From Eunapius fragilis (taxonomy: Eukaryota; Porifera; Demospongiae; Spongillida; Spongillidae), in NCBI GenBank assembly GCA_963681505.1, contig OY811972.1, forward strand, positions 9,194,775-9,258,774: DNA of 64,000 nt, given 5' to 3'. The position numbers were made by a program, and so were the translations under genes. Below, piece by piece: positions 40,943 to 52,300 of the stretch (position 1 is its first letter; each line of letters starts with the position of its first letter). Below the pieces are notes generated by a model that was not told the DNA's origin, did no database searches, and saw nothing but the letters and a program-made list of their open reading frames with translations.

Positions 40943-43194
40943 ACATTTTCAGCCCTCGCCCTCTGAATGCTGAAACCTAGCACGGGATAGCAAGGCCCTG
41001 GCATTGCAGCAAACTAGGGTGAGGTTCAGTCTCTGGTAGATGCTTGAAATGGTCTTTGACTTGCTGCTCTGCAACTGCAAAGCCAGACGGGCAGCCAGTC
41101 TAGAAATGGAACCCTGAGCTTCCGCATCCCAACAAACATACGTCTCTACTGCCAAAGGTATGCAGAATCTGTGCACTTGGCGTCATTGGCATTGTGCTTG
41201 CACACTTCAGCCTTTCCAGCTGCTGACCCACTTCTGGCTCCCGCTTCATTCAATGTAGTGGAGTTAAGCGGAGAGACCACTGTTAGGTCAAAAGCAGCTG
41301 GCTTCCCAATCATCCAGTTGGGCACTAGGATGTCTGCCGGCCAAATGAGCAAACTTTCACCCCATTAACCATGACCTACCTCAAGCTGACCACCCAGCCT
41401 TGCCCTGTGACAAAACTGGGCAAAAACATCTCTTAAGCTGTTGTGGCTCAACACCACATCACCACCCCCTTTGCACGTCACAGCATGATGCCCAAGAGGA
41501 TCCAGCTGGTGGTCAGGGCAGTAAGGGCAACGTAGCTGTGATGATGTGTCCAACCCAAGACACCATTTTAAAGCAACCTGGAACTCGTCTGGATCCAAGC
41601 TAAGATTAATACCTCTTGATGGAATTACGGCTAGCCATGAAGAAGCATGACACAATGCAACTGAAAGAAGACGAGCACGGTTGGCCAAGGTGGAGATGAG
41701 GCACAGCTGGTCAAATTGATGGTCATCAATTCTGGATGATAAGTCTTTTTGACTTGAACAGGGCTCCAGAAGAGACTCTTCAGAGATGGAACTTGCAGGT
41801 GAAACCAAGCTTTTGAACAAGGTGACAGCTTGTAAGGTGAACTCATCCAGTGGAGCTGAACAACCTGCTTTGTTTACTGAGGCCAGATAAGCAGCCGAGC
41901 AATGTAAAGCCAACCTACGAAGGCCTAGACCACCCCTGCTGAGGCTCAGCTGAACTTGAAGCCACTCAGAGTCAGAGGGATCAATTGCAACAGTGTCACA
42001 AAAGTGACGACGAACCTCCGCATCAAACAATGATGCTAGGCCTTCAGACATAAGGACAGGTGGAGTGGAGCAAGCTAAATGGACCAGCTTACAAAAGGTG
42101 GCACAATGACGTAAGAGAAGGAGTGCAATTTGAGGATCTACTGAACCCACCTCTGACATCTATTGACTGCCTTGGCTCGCTTTTGAGCGAGGAACTTGGC
42201 ACAAAATATTGCATCCCCAATAGGAGCACACAGGATCTCAAAGGTAGGCTCATGAAACACCTTTATGTCCGCTGGAAAGCCCCTCCATGGCCCCTCGAGA
42301 AAAGAGTTCACACTTGGCCATATTGATATACAGCCCCAAGGAGGGACCAAACTGCTGAATTAGGTGGATAGCATGTTTCACTGCATCCTTGGGACCTGCC
42401 AGAGTACCGTCATCAAGGTACCACATACAAACAAACGTTCCGAACATTCACTGTCTGCCGCAATGGACCGGACAAGCTTATGCAGAACTAGAGAGAGCAG
42501 GAGAGGACCCAAAGGATCCCCCTGCTGAACTCCCTGCTCCGACCCAAGAGTACCCGTGGAGTGCCACAGGGTGGGATGCTGCCCCATAGCACCAAAACCC
42601 ACCGGAAAAGTTCTGGGTAATGGGTTGCACACTCCTCTAGGAGGGCTTTTCGTGAAACCTCATTGAATGCATTCCTCAGGTCCACCACAAAATCATCATC
42701 CTCCCAGTGATCCCTAATACACCGGCACAGACCATGTACCAACTTTTCCACTCCTGCTGGACAAGCCACGCCAAGCTGAAATGGGCCAAAAAACTCAGAA
42801 GCCTTGACTCTAGCCATGGTACAGAGACATTTTCTCGTTAGTCTTCTAAGAGCCTCTCCAACAACAATAGGCCGTATATCCAGCGGAGACCCCTCTTCAT
42901 TTTTAATCAAGGCTGTATGTGAGCCACCAGCTAGATACATGTACTTGGCTACCTTGACTGGAGCTCTACCTCCTGCTAGGATGTTTACCACAGCCCTGAG
43001 TGATGCACAGATGGGGGTTGCCAAGTGGACTTCGGCAGCGTCAAGGAGGTGCTGTATTTGCAGACCTGAGGGGCCACTAGCGCTATCTCTAGGAAATTGA
43101 TGAAGGACCGACAAGTCTGGGGGCAACCCGAAACCTTCTGATGGTAATGTGACTTTTGGACTTGATGGAACTGGACCCTTGGGATGCTTCTATA
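40800..43194 (-). mobile_element. Reverse-transcriptase element, 5'-truncated, frameshifted
   Basis: Non-LTR-like RT read right to left: SASGPSGLQIQHLLDAAEVH, IKNEEGSPLDIRPIVVGEAL, palm motif A region DFVVDLRNAFNEVSRKALL, PLGPLLLSLVLHKLV, active-site YLDDGTLAG (about 42425), thumb SEWLQVQLSLSRGGLGLRRL, zinc-knuckle-like CPYCPDHQLDPLGHHAVTCK, nuclease-like ADILVPNWMIGKPAAFDLTV and a C-terminal LNLTLVCCNARALLSRARF. At least four frameshifts, so it is dead. It is bounded by TCTATA at 40794-40799 and 43189-43194. Gene B has ACATCTATAATTAATTAT with no insert at 54.34 kb. An (AC)n run lies at 40913-40940 and AT-rich 3' sequence at 40800-40900. The clade is uncertain. Confidence 0.75.
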
Positions 43195-43265
43195 ATTAAT
43201 AATATTAATCATGATGGCCCTTCTCACTTGCCACAAGAAGTGCAGTTGAATTGCTCTGGTAAAGG
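43195..43265 (-). pseudogene. Truncated ankyrin exon, pre-duplication
   Basis: Acceptor TTTACCAG then SNSTALLVASEKGHHD, after which the sequence runs into AT-rich non-coding DNA instead of completing the repeat. The same truncated exon sits at 54355-54424, so it broke before the tandem duplication. Confidence 0.6.
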
Positions 43266-43945
43266 GAAAAAGAACAGGCTGTGGAACCCCAGGTCCAGAA
43301 CGACTCAAAGAGGGTAACAGAACCCCAGGGTGGTGCTCAGAAGCATAAGCAGGTCCAAGAGTCGGAACCAGAGACGGTACCAGTATCACGAAAGATGGTA
43401 AGCTCCTGGAGGACCAACCCCACGATGTTTGTCCACAGCAAAGGAGTGCCAGAAAGGATGAACTGTTAGCAAAAATGCAGAGCTGGAGAAAGGCCTGATC
43501 TAGACTTTTTAGGGGGGGGGGGAGGGGGAGGTTTGTCAACTTCAGAAAACTGATGCAAGGATATGCAGTCATATAAGGATTGACATCTGAGGACTCCCTC
43601 AAACATCCAGTAAAGGGGCAGTCAGGAAAGGTGGAAGAGTGGAAACAGTTGGTCATTCCCAAAAAATGCTGAGAAGCAGCACAGAAGCTGGTGCACAAAA
43701 TTCCAGTGGTAGAACACCTGGGAAAAAGATGAACTAGCCAGCAGTTTCTACTGGCCAATATTTACAAGGATAAGGCCAACATTAGTCGCAACTGTGCAAC
43801 ATGTCAGATGGTCTGTGCACAACTGAAGAGGACAGCCTGTTCCACTCATCCCACTACCAATCATGTTGGAGCCCGTTCCATGAACACCGTTGGGCCCTCT
43901 ACCAAGGAGTAGTAAAGGGCACAAATAGGGTTAATTGTACCACCC
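43265..43945 (+). mobile_element. Ty3/gypsy integrase-region fragment
   Basis: Degenerate plus-strand frames: CPERMNC-like stretch, then KQLVIPKKC, stop, EAAQKLVHKIPVVEHLGK, IYKDKANISRNCATCQMVC and ARSMNTVGPSTKE. The H-x-H and C-x2-C context is the integrase zinc-binding domain, followed by the start of the core. Several stops. A twin copy lies at 54.42-55.09 kb. Confidence 0.55.
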
Positions 43946-44127
43946 TAAATACCTTACCTTCTCACATTGAGATACCATTTCCCATATATATTCTCCCAAC
44001 TGTATTACACAAAATTGCAATATATTTGTATACCCTACATGTATGTAGTTCCGTTTATGAAATATGGCGACTCGCATCATTAATTATTTGATCACCTTTG
44101 TGAGTTCAAAAGAGCAGTACAGTACCA

Positions 44128-44265
44128 GCTCGATCATAGAGAAAATAAAGTGTATACATTGGGACTAAGCCAACTATCAGTTTTCATAGCGGTTGCTATG
44201 AACACTGATGGTTTCTTTAGTTACCAATGTATGTGCTTTATTTTCTCTATGACCAAGCTGCGAAA
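44128..44265. mobile_element. Foldback MITE-like repeat, copy 1
   Basis: CTCGATCATAGAGAAAATAA at one end and TTATTTTCTCTATGACC at the other enclose GTATACATTGGGACTAAGCC and TTTAGTTACCAATGTATG. Paired with an inverted copy at 45232-45415, with twins of both in the gene B unit. Confidence 0.6.
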
Positions 44266-44339
44266 TTTCTCTGGTAATGTACTTGTATGTGGTTATGCAT
44301 GGGTCATCTTTTTCTTTGTATCAGACAACATTTAGCGAT

Positions 44340-44660
44340 TAGACGGATGTACCCATCAGATATGATATTAATTTAAGTGTGCTTAAGGGGTTTAAATATA
44401 TCATGAATTTGCAAAAAATAAAATAGTCCAATGTTTTTGAAAAACAACTCTAATAACATGTACAGTACATGTACATGAATGATGGTGTGTAATTATTGTT
44501 TATAACTTTGAGATAAAATCAAATATAACTTTGACGAAAATGGGAAAAGGTTGCCACCAATCCCATTATCCGCTTATGTTTATCAATAGACATTAAATGA
44601 AACATGCAAAATTATGGAAACTCAACGTGTATAGATTAAAAAATTTAATTGTTTTTTAAA
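44340..44660. other. Spacer between foldback and recombinase scrap
   Basis: No gene. Shared with 55.49-55.73 kb, where it is shorter by about 80 bp. Confidence 0.4.
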
Positions 44661-45130
44661 AAGTAACCTCTATAATGCAGCTGTTCACAGTGATATCAGA
44701 ACAGTTGCTGATACCATGAAAGGCAAAACCTTGTGTACTTTAACTGGGGGGGCTGAACTACTCAAGGCTTAGCCCATCTTGGCTGAGCTATTAGGAATGC
44801 ACAGTTTGGTAGCCGGTGGTGCTAATACAAGTGTGCTCAATCGGCTATTGAAGAGACATGGCTGCTGGTGGTTATAGTGAGCCAAGAATGGTATGTGATA
44901 TAAGTTCCCACCCAAATGTCATCATTACATGGTGTTTGGAGTGCCATTGGGGGGGGGGGGGGGGGGGGTGGATATAAGAGATGGAGCTATGTGTTAAAGG
45001 ACATTGTAGGGATTTATCTGACCCACCCTTTACCCAAGGTTTTTTATAACTATGTACTGATAAGGTATTGTAAAGGATGTACTTTTGGGCTTGCCCACTC
45101 GTAAAAACCATATTGGATGGTACCACTTTT
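44660..45130 (+). mobile_element. DIRS-like recombinase scrap and 3' tail
   Basis: MHSLVAGGANTSVLNRLLKR, HGCWWL and stop (44798-44875): the HSLR-GGAT...LFKRHGRW region of a DIRS recombinase with Val at the Arg position. It is followed by a tail carrying a G20 run (44949-44968). Twin copy at 55.78-56.83 kb. Confidence 0.55.
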
Positions 45131-45231
45131 TATAGTTAATTGCACTTCTCACCAGTGGTGCAGGCATGATCTTTCAATATGCGGAAATCAATTTGTGTAT
45201 TCTGTTATTTATACATGCAACAACAGTACCG

Positions 45232-45415
45232 GCTCGATCATAGAGAAAATTCGCAGCTCGATCATAGAGAAAATAAAGTGTATACATTGGTAACTAAAGA
45301 AACCATCAGTGTTCATAGCAACCACAATGAAAACTAAGTTGGCTTAGTCCCAATGTATACGCTTTATTTTCTCTATGAGCGAGCTGCAAAATTTCTCTAT
45401 GACCGAACCAGTACT
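45232..45415. mobile_element. Foldback MITE-like repeat, copy 2, inverted
   Basis: Same sequence as 44128-44265 in the opposite orientation (starts CATTGGTAACTAAAGAAACC side first). Confidence 0.6.
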
Positions 45416-45599
45416 GTATTACTACAATATGAATTGATTGCACACAGTTGAATTCTGGCATTTGACATATAACTTCCATGGTTGACATAACCCACCCATG
45501 TCCAGTTGCCTACCCACCCATCATAAATAACTCCCTGCATTGTACATATAGGTGGCACACCATGTGCTGTTCAAATGTTACAAGTATGTACACAAGAAC

Positions 45600-45855
45600 G
45601 TCTAGCAAGACAGATCAGTACAGGGAGGGTTCCTCCATGATAATTGCTCATACAGAGACACCTACATACCCGGTAGCCATCATGGAGAGATATTTCAGCA
45701 GTACACAAGAGCATGGCAAAGTGCTTTGGGCAAAAGGTGGGCTGTGATTGTGTAAATCAGGGGGATCAGTGTAACGATCGGTGATTAGTGTGGGGAAAGG
45801 AATCACTTGATTGTGCACAAACACAGTTTAAATACACGTTAGAGCTGTTAGACTG
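45600..45855 (+). mobile_element. DIRS recombinase central scrap
   Basis: TSSKTDQYREGSSMIIAHTE and TPTYPVAIMERYFS, then the VNQGD-type G-run site. Ends with AATACACGTTAGAGCTGTT, the last sequence shared between the gene A and gene B units (twin at 57.28-57.55 kb). Confidence 0.6.
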
Positions 45856-46066
45856 TACAGACCACACTTTTGCCCATGGTGTACAAAACATCATTATATG
45901 TAAATACATGTACATCACAATACACTATCATGTATAAATGTCTACTTATAAAATAGAAATGCACCTATATACAGTCTCAGCTAGAACACCATGTCATACA
46001 CCACACCAACATTACACAAGATAGACCCATGCTACTAACACACTATTATTGCTACCTGTAAATATG

Positions 46067-46347
46067 CTATGGTACAGGAGTACACAATGTCTTTGTCTTT
46101 AATTGTTCAGCCAGGACCACATGGTCACAGGATGAGAGGGCATCAATCAGCTTCTTCCAGGAGCATGACATGTCTGATTCCAACCAGAACTGAACCAGGT
46201 CATATCTGCAATATGCAACTTGTCCACAATTATTAATATCAATTTCTTTTATCTTTGAAGGGCTAATATGTAGATGGATTCCCAGTGACTTCCATTCCAC
46301 CACTTCTTTAAGAGCACTGATTATATTTTTAAAATTAAAAGCGAGAT
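46067..46347 (-). CDS. Gene B Death-domain exon and stop
   Basis: DLAFNFKNIISALKEVVEWK, then SLGIHLHISPSKIKEID, LVQFWLESDMSCSWKKLIDA and LAEQLKTKTLCTPVP, stop TAG. EWKSLGIHL...I..I, a helix with L-FWL and SWKKLIDAL fit a Death domain. Acceptor TTTCCTTTCTTTAG, entry phase 1 (G|AT, Asp) as required by the ROC-COR donor. Confidence 0.82.
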
Positions 46348-49300
46348 CTAAAGAAAGGAAAATCCAAATTAACTACATGTAATAATGTGTTACAACATCA
46401 TACACCAACCAAGGTAAATACCAAACACATAAGTAACCACGGTATATAATGTGAGGCAACGCACCATTTGAATATTTTCTTTCCTCTGCAATCCATACAG
46501 TGTGATTAGAGGTAAGGTCCATGTCGGTAGAACAGCTGGTACATGATGCCAGGTTAGGGTCACTATCATATGGTGTGGCCACACCTTTGCAAGATTTATT
46601 AGAACAGGCAAAGCCATCTTTGAGGAGCTTCAAACTATGATAACGGAGAACATCACTACATTTTTTAATACCATCATATATCAGCTTTCGTATTCTGGGA
46701 CAGGCTGTGGGAACGTCTCGTTCAGAATCAAGGTGCACCTCTATGAATAATGAGGAATCAATAATGGTGAATTGGGCTGGAAACTTTCTACATTTGAAAG
46801 ACACGCAGTTCCTATAAAGACAAACTGGTGATTTATTCACCTCTAAAACTGAACATTCTGTCTGAATGGAAGAAACTAAGCAACTGAACAATCCAAATGG
46901 AACAAGATCATTTTGGAGGTGCAATAGGAGAGGTTGTGCTGATGCATTATGTCGTCTGATGCTCTCAGGACTAAGAGGGTCCAAAAGAGCTGGCATCAAG
47001 TAGTCACCACCTTCCAATGGAACCATAATGAAGAGGTGGCACATGAGGGCAGTGAAATGCTCTACATTAAATACATCATCCAAAAAATGCTTCTCGAAGC
47101 GATTAAAATAAAGAAAATCTGTGCTGACAATACCATGGTCCCTGAACTTAGAGCACCATGCATTCTTTACACCAGCAATGCCCAACACTTCACCTCCAGC
47201 CAGCTCATGTTTACACTGGACTAGGTCTGAGATGATGTTTAGGATAACTTGGGGATCACAGAACACTATGTTGCGAAGAGAGGGTACATTATGGTACCAT
47301 AGCAACAGGTTATATTTGACCATGTGCAGGAGAGCTGCTTCTAGGGCTTGCTCATCCATACCTAAGCTCCGTGCCAGCTGAAGACATCTATGAAGGCTGA
47401 TAACACCTCTTACAGCTGTGTGCTTTATCTGCATCTCTAGACCAAACCACTTTATAGGCAGGGAAGGAGTGGCTTCATCATTGCAGTGATCTACTATTGC
47501 ATGCCTTAGCTCACCAGCTACCTTTTGGTCATAGGAATCAGGGTTTGCACCATTTATATCCCAGATTACGTCCACACCATTCTTGCATATCAGGTACTCT
47601 GAATTCACCATTTGCTTGATGACATCACCTTTTCCCGCCTTCGTCTCAGAACACTTATCCTCCTCATCGCGGTGAGTTCCTACTACAAACAAATGAGGAC
47701 GGAAATCTCTGGCATGTGCAGCTCTCACACACTGCTCCAACACCTGCTTGTGGGAAGATGGAGACTTGTACGGATTTCCTACTGGTTGACTGTCCTTTCC
47801 GTAGAAATAGATCATAGGGCAGTGGTTGAGACTTTCAGAAAGGTTTATAGCATAGAGAACAACAGAAACATCTTGAACAAAGACTGGTAAGAGTTCAAGA
47901 AACTGGGGCTGACCACCACTGTCAATGAACTGGACCAATCTAACGTTTAACACTTTCTTACTGCTTATGTGTTTGAATGCTTCTATGAATAGACTATCTA
48001 CTTCTCCAGTAGCTGGGTTATCAAACACGTCACGGTCACTATGATGCTCTGCTTCCAATGGTTCTAGGGTAGATGGTTTAGGAGCTGTCTTAGCTGGTTG
48101 AGAACTTTTATTAGTGAGGTTCTCTGAAGCCATTGGAAGTGATGGAGGTTGAGGTATCTGGGTTTTTGTAGGTGTAGGCTTCAAATGGTATGCACTTGCA
48201 AGGACCTGCATCAGCTTAGCCTCATCAATAACCTCCCACCTACCTGGATCATTCTCATCCACACCTGCTAGTATGGACTTGACAGAGCCAACAAATGCCT
48301 GTACTGGGTTATCTGCCAGTCCTGTGCTAACACGACCGGTGGATTTATCATTACCAACTGGTAGGAGGAGCCTCTTGAGGTGGGTCTTCCCCACACCTGC
48401 TATCCCAAGCACCAGGCATTTGATAATCGATATATTTACTGAACCTTCCTTCATAGCTTCTTCATACAATTTTGTTGCATCTGATAGAGGTAGAAATTCA
48501 TATTTACGCAAAAGCAACACATTTGAAGATCACCATCACTGCATGGGATTATGTGTCTCTTTTCATCAGATCTTAAGTGTGTTTGGCCCAATAATACCTC
48601 ACAGTTGCCACTTCATAAGGGTGGTATGGGTTGTTACATTTTATGTACTTCATATTACATCATCATTTAGAAAGTGCTCATTAAATTACCATATATTGCA
48701 CAATAACTAGACACACTTAGGATATTTCAGGATATTTCAGTTTACTTGTTATAAATATGAGGGAAAACAATCAGCCACATGCAAGGGTTGATTGTTACAG
48801 AATGAAGCTTTGACAGCCTTTTAAAAATAGACATCCAGTCCTTGGTACATTGCAACAACTGGCCCTATGCCCTGCTGGGAGAACCATTCCCATCGTGTCA
48901 CCATAATGCTTTGCTCAGTTGGAATAGATATTAATGCACTACACAGCAAGCCCATATATTGTTCATTATGCAACTCAAATATTTATATATGAGATAATGT
49001 AGTTACATCATGTACAACAGTTAGAATTGTAGCCACCCCACCAGCCCAATGACGAATGCACATGTAGGGAGATGGTCATCACACTGGTTGGTTGTCATCA
49101 TTGCAACAATAAAAATTAATGAAACTTTGCTAATGATACTGTGCTCAAATATTTAAAATTTCATCCCACTAAGTGTACCAGTGATGGTCCTCCTTATCAA
49201 TTATGAAATGGTACACTTCCCTCTAAATTTATTGTTACATTATCCAAACTAGGCAGAGTTACAAACAAATAACTCAAAGGTAAAATACAAAGACAACTGG

Positions 49301-52300
49301 TCTGACCCATCAGAAGCCAACATATTTAGAGTCAGCTGAGTCACTTCTCAATGCAATTGAAAAAAAAAAGTGTTTGCTATATGTACATGTACTGTACAAG
49401 TAACAGGACTACAGTGTACATATACATAAAACTAAGCTCCAATGCAATATACAGGTCTAAACAACAGGTGACATGGACAGCTTACCAGCAAGCTGCTTTC
49501 TCTGCTGATCAAGAGCACTTTTATCAGCCATGACATGCAGGGGACTTCCCCCACTCCAAGGTGTCAGTGGTCTTAGGGATACCTTCACACACTGACCATA
49601 CAGGTCCACCAAACCATACACACCCATGGGGACAGTGCAGGGAAGTGTGACCATGTGGGCACCATTAATGAAGAGGTGCAAGGTACCAGAGTTTGTGTAC
49701 AGCAGTCCAACTGTGTCCCCAACCTTTAGGTCATGGAAATCGATTTCATCAGGCAGTTGATCCACTTCCTGGTGATATTAATACATATATAAGTGTTGGC
49801 ATGAGGTGCATGTATTTATATGAACCAGTTCATTCATTGCAGATGTACAATTGATATACATCTAATGAATGTCAAAAAACATTTCTTAAATGTACAGGTA
49901 CATGCCCATGTGGAATAATTGGTGATAGTATCACTACATGCTTAATTTAACATGTATTTTGTGCCCTGTAGCAATACAAGGTGTTTCTCGATCCCTCCCT
50001 CTCCCTTAAGAACTCGGCAAGAGGATCACACTCAGAATGCTACTCAATATATTTGGCAGCATCTTTCTATTGCTATCCAGAGGGAGCCTCATATTGACCA
50101 GCTAGTGAATAGTTTGATTCAAATGCATGTACATATACATACATACAATAATCATTGAGACGTACAATTTTCTGTTTAATACAATTTTCTGTTTAATACA
50201 ATGGCGGCATGGACTACTCTATAGCACACACAACAGATGTACACATGTACATGAACTAAACAGTGTCATACCTGCCCTCCAGCATACAGAGCTAAGGATG
50301 GTTTGCCATTAACTGATGATGTCACAATAAAACTTTGTCCCAACAACTGCTTTACATTGTCCACAGAAACCACCTGTGCTGTACTTTGTGTAGTGACTCC
50401 AATGGACAGAGAGCCACTCCATTTGGAGTCCACCTGCATAATCTCCACCTATTGATGTGTAATCAGTATGCAATGTATAATATCAATTGTATGAAATATG
50501 CACACACTTGCAGTGTTAGCAATTGGCAGAATTGCATGTATATGCATCTGTATACATGATGTACAAGAAAGGCACCAACAGGATAAAATAAAGCCACACA
50601 AAATCAGATGTACTGTACCAACAAATAAGATATTTTCCCCCCACAAACCAAGAGTAATAAACATAGATGAGTGCAGATATATTTATACAGGCATGATAAA
50701 TGAACACTGTAATATGTACAGTATAATTCAATGTCATCCCAAGGTCAATTGTATACCAGGGTGTATAATCTAAAGCAGCCAAGATAACATGCACGAAAGT
50801 CACAACACTTACAACTGAGGCACCACATGTCAGTGAGGGACAACAGTATGTGGTGACAATGTCTAAACCCGTCATCTCACCTGAAAGATGACATCACTAG
50901 GAAGAGGAGCAGAAGTAATCACAATGCCTCTTGAGTTGTTATTAAATCTGCAGGCCACTTGTCCTCCATGTTCAAGTCTGATATTGTCACCATGTGTGGA
51001 GGCAAATGTGACCAACCTATTGAGAGGGAATATTGGAGGGAAGAGATAGGGGAGGAGATAGAGTGGAGTGTGAAGGATAATGAATACATTTGGTGGTACA
51101 AATGTTTACTCTTTGTGTTCCACTGGCTGCTTTATCTGTAAACAGACAAATATACATTTCATAATGACATGTAATCCAGACCAAACACATAAAAATCATA
51201 TGCCATGGAAGCATACATCTCCTAATTCAAAAGTAACAACAGTGCTCCTCCCCATACTTGTAGTATCCTGACCTCTTATCAAGATTACCTGTAGCTCCCA
51301 CCACTATTAATATTGTTGTGAATTAGCAGTGTGTTGCAACTATTTGATTGTCTGTGTACATACATGTACATACATGTACATGTATTGTACTGCAGGTGGT
51401 CCATTAGACCTTTTGTGTTGCCCTGGTGACCTACATGCATACTGCGCTGACTATTAACTCATCCCCAGACCACACATAACCCAGGCTACTCACCTCTGAA
51501 GGCTTCAGGTTATTCTGTTCAGTTAGGCCATCATCCTGAAGTAGTACATGGGAATATGTACATCATTGATGGTATACAACAACACATGCAACATTTGGTG
51601 CTCATGGAAACACTACATGTATACCATCAGATGTCTTTATTTTATCTTCAGTGTGTATTGACAAAACTCAGATTTAATAGCATATGATTTCAAAATGGAG
51701 TTTATTTTCTTATGTCTCTGAGTTTAATCATAGCCAAATACATAATTAAAATATATAAATTATACTGTGTTACGTACATACCATACAAATAACACACATA
51801 CACTATAATTCAAGGTCTACGACAGACAAATCATTGGCCTGCAAAGTCTGAGCATTTTGTCTCATTAACATAACCAACAAATGGCAATTTACAGCTCATG
51901 TAATGAAGTTAATGAAGGTTGATGGTTGTCTGCAGCAGACAACTAGTACTTTTCAGACTTCTTATTGAAATCAGTTATGTTAGACGTACATTACATGGAG
52001 GTCACAAGTGAGTCACACAAGCAAGTAATTACATGTAAACAAGGGTTATGCAAAAGCACCTCACAGTACAATGTGGTCAAAGGTGATACAGTTATAGATG
52101 ATACATGTTGGTCTGGCAAAATGTACATAGCAAATTATCAAACATACAGTATGACATCATAAAAAGGCTGATACTGTAGGGGATTATTTAGCTTAACACT
52201 CCTGAGTACCAAACATCACACCAGCACACACATTAGGTGTCTATGTACATGTGCATGCACACCTAACCTAACCTTGGTCCTGTTAAGCTTCAGTAGTTCA

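Noticed and set aside
42985..43758. 257-codon minus-strand frame, and a similar 213-codon frame at 54121-54762
   Set aside because: They cross the RT boundary, a broken ankyrin exon and the antisense of gypsy integrase scraps; no domain. Shadow frames.
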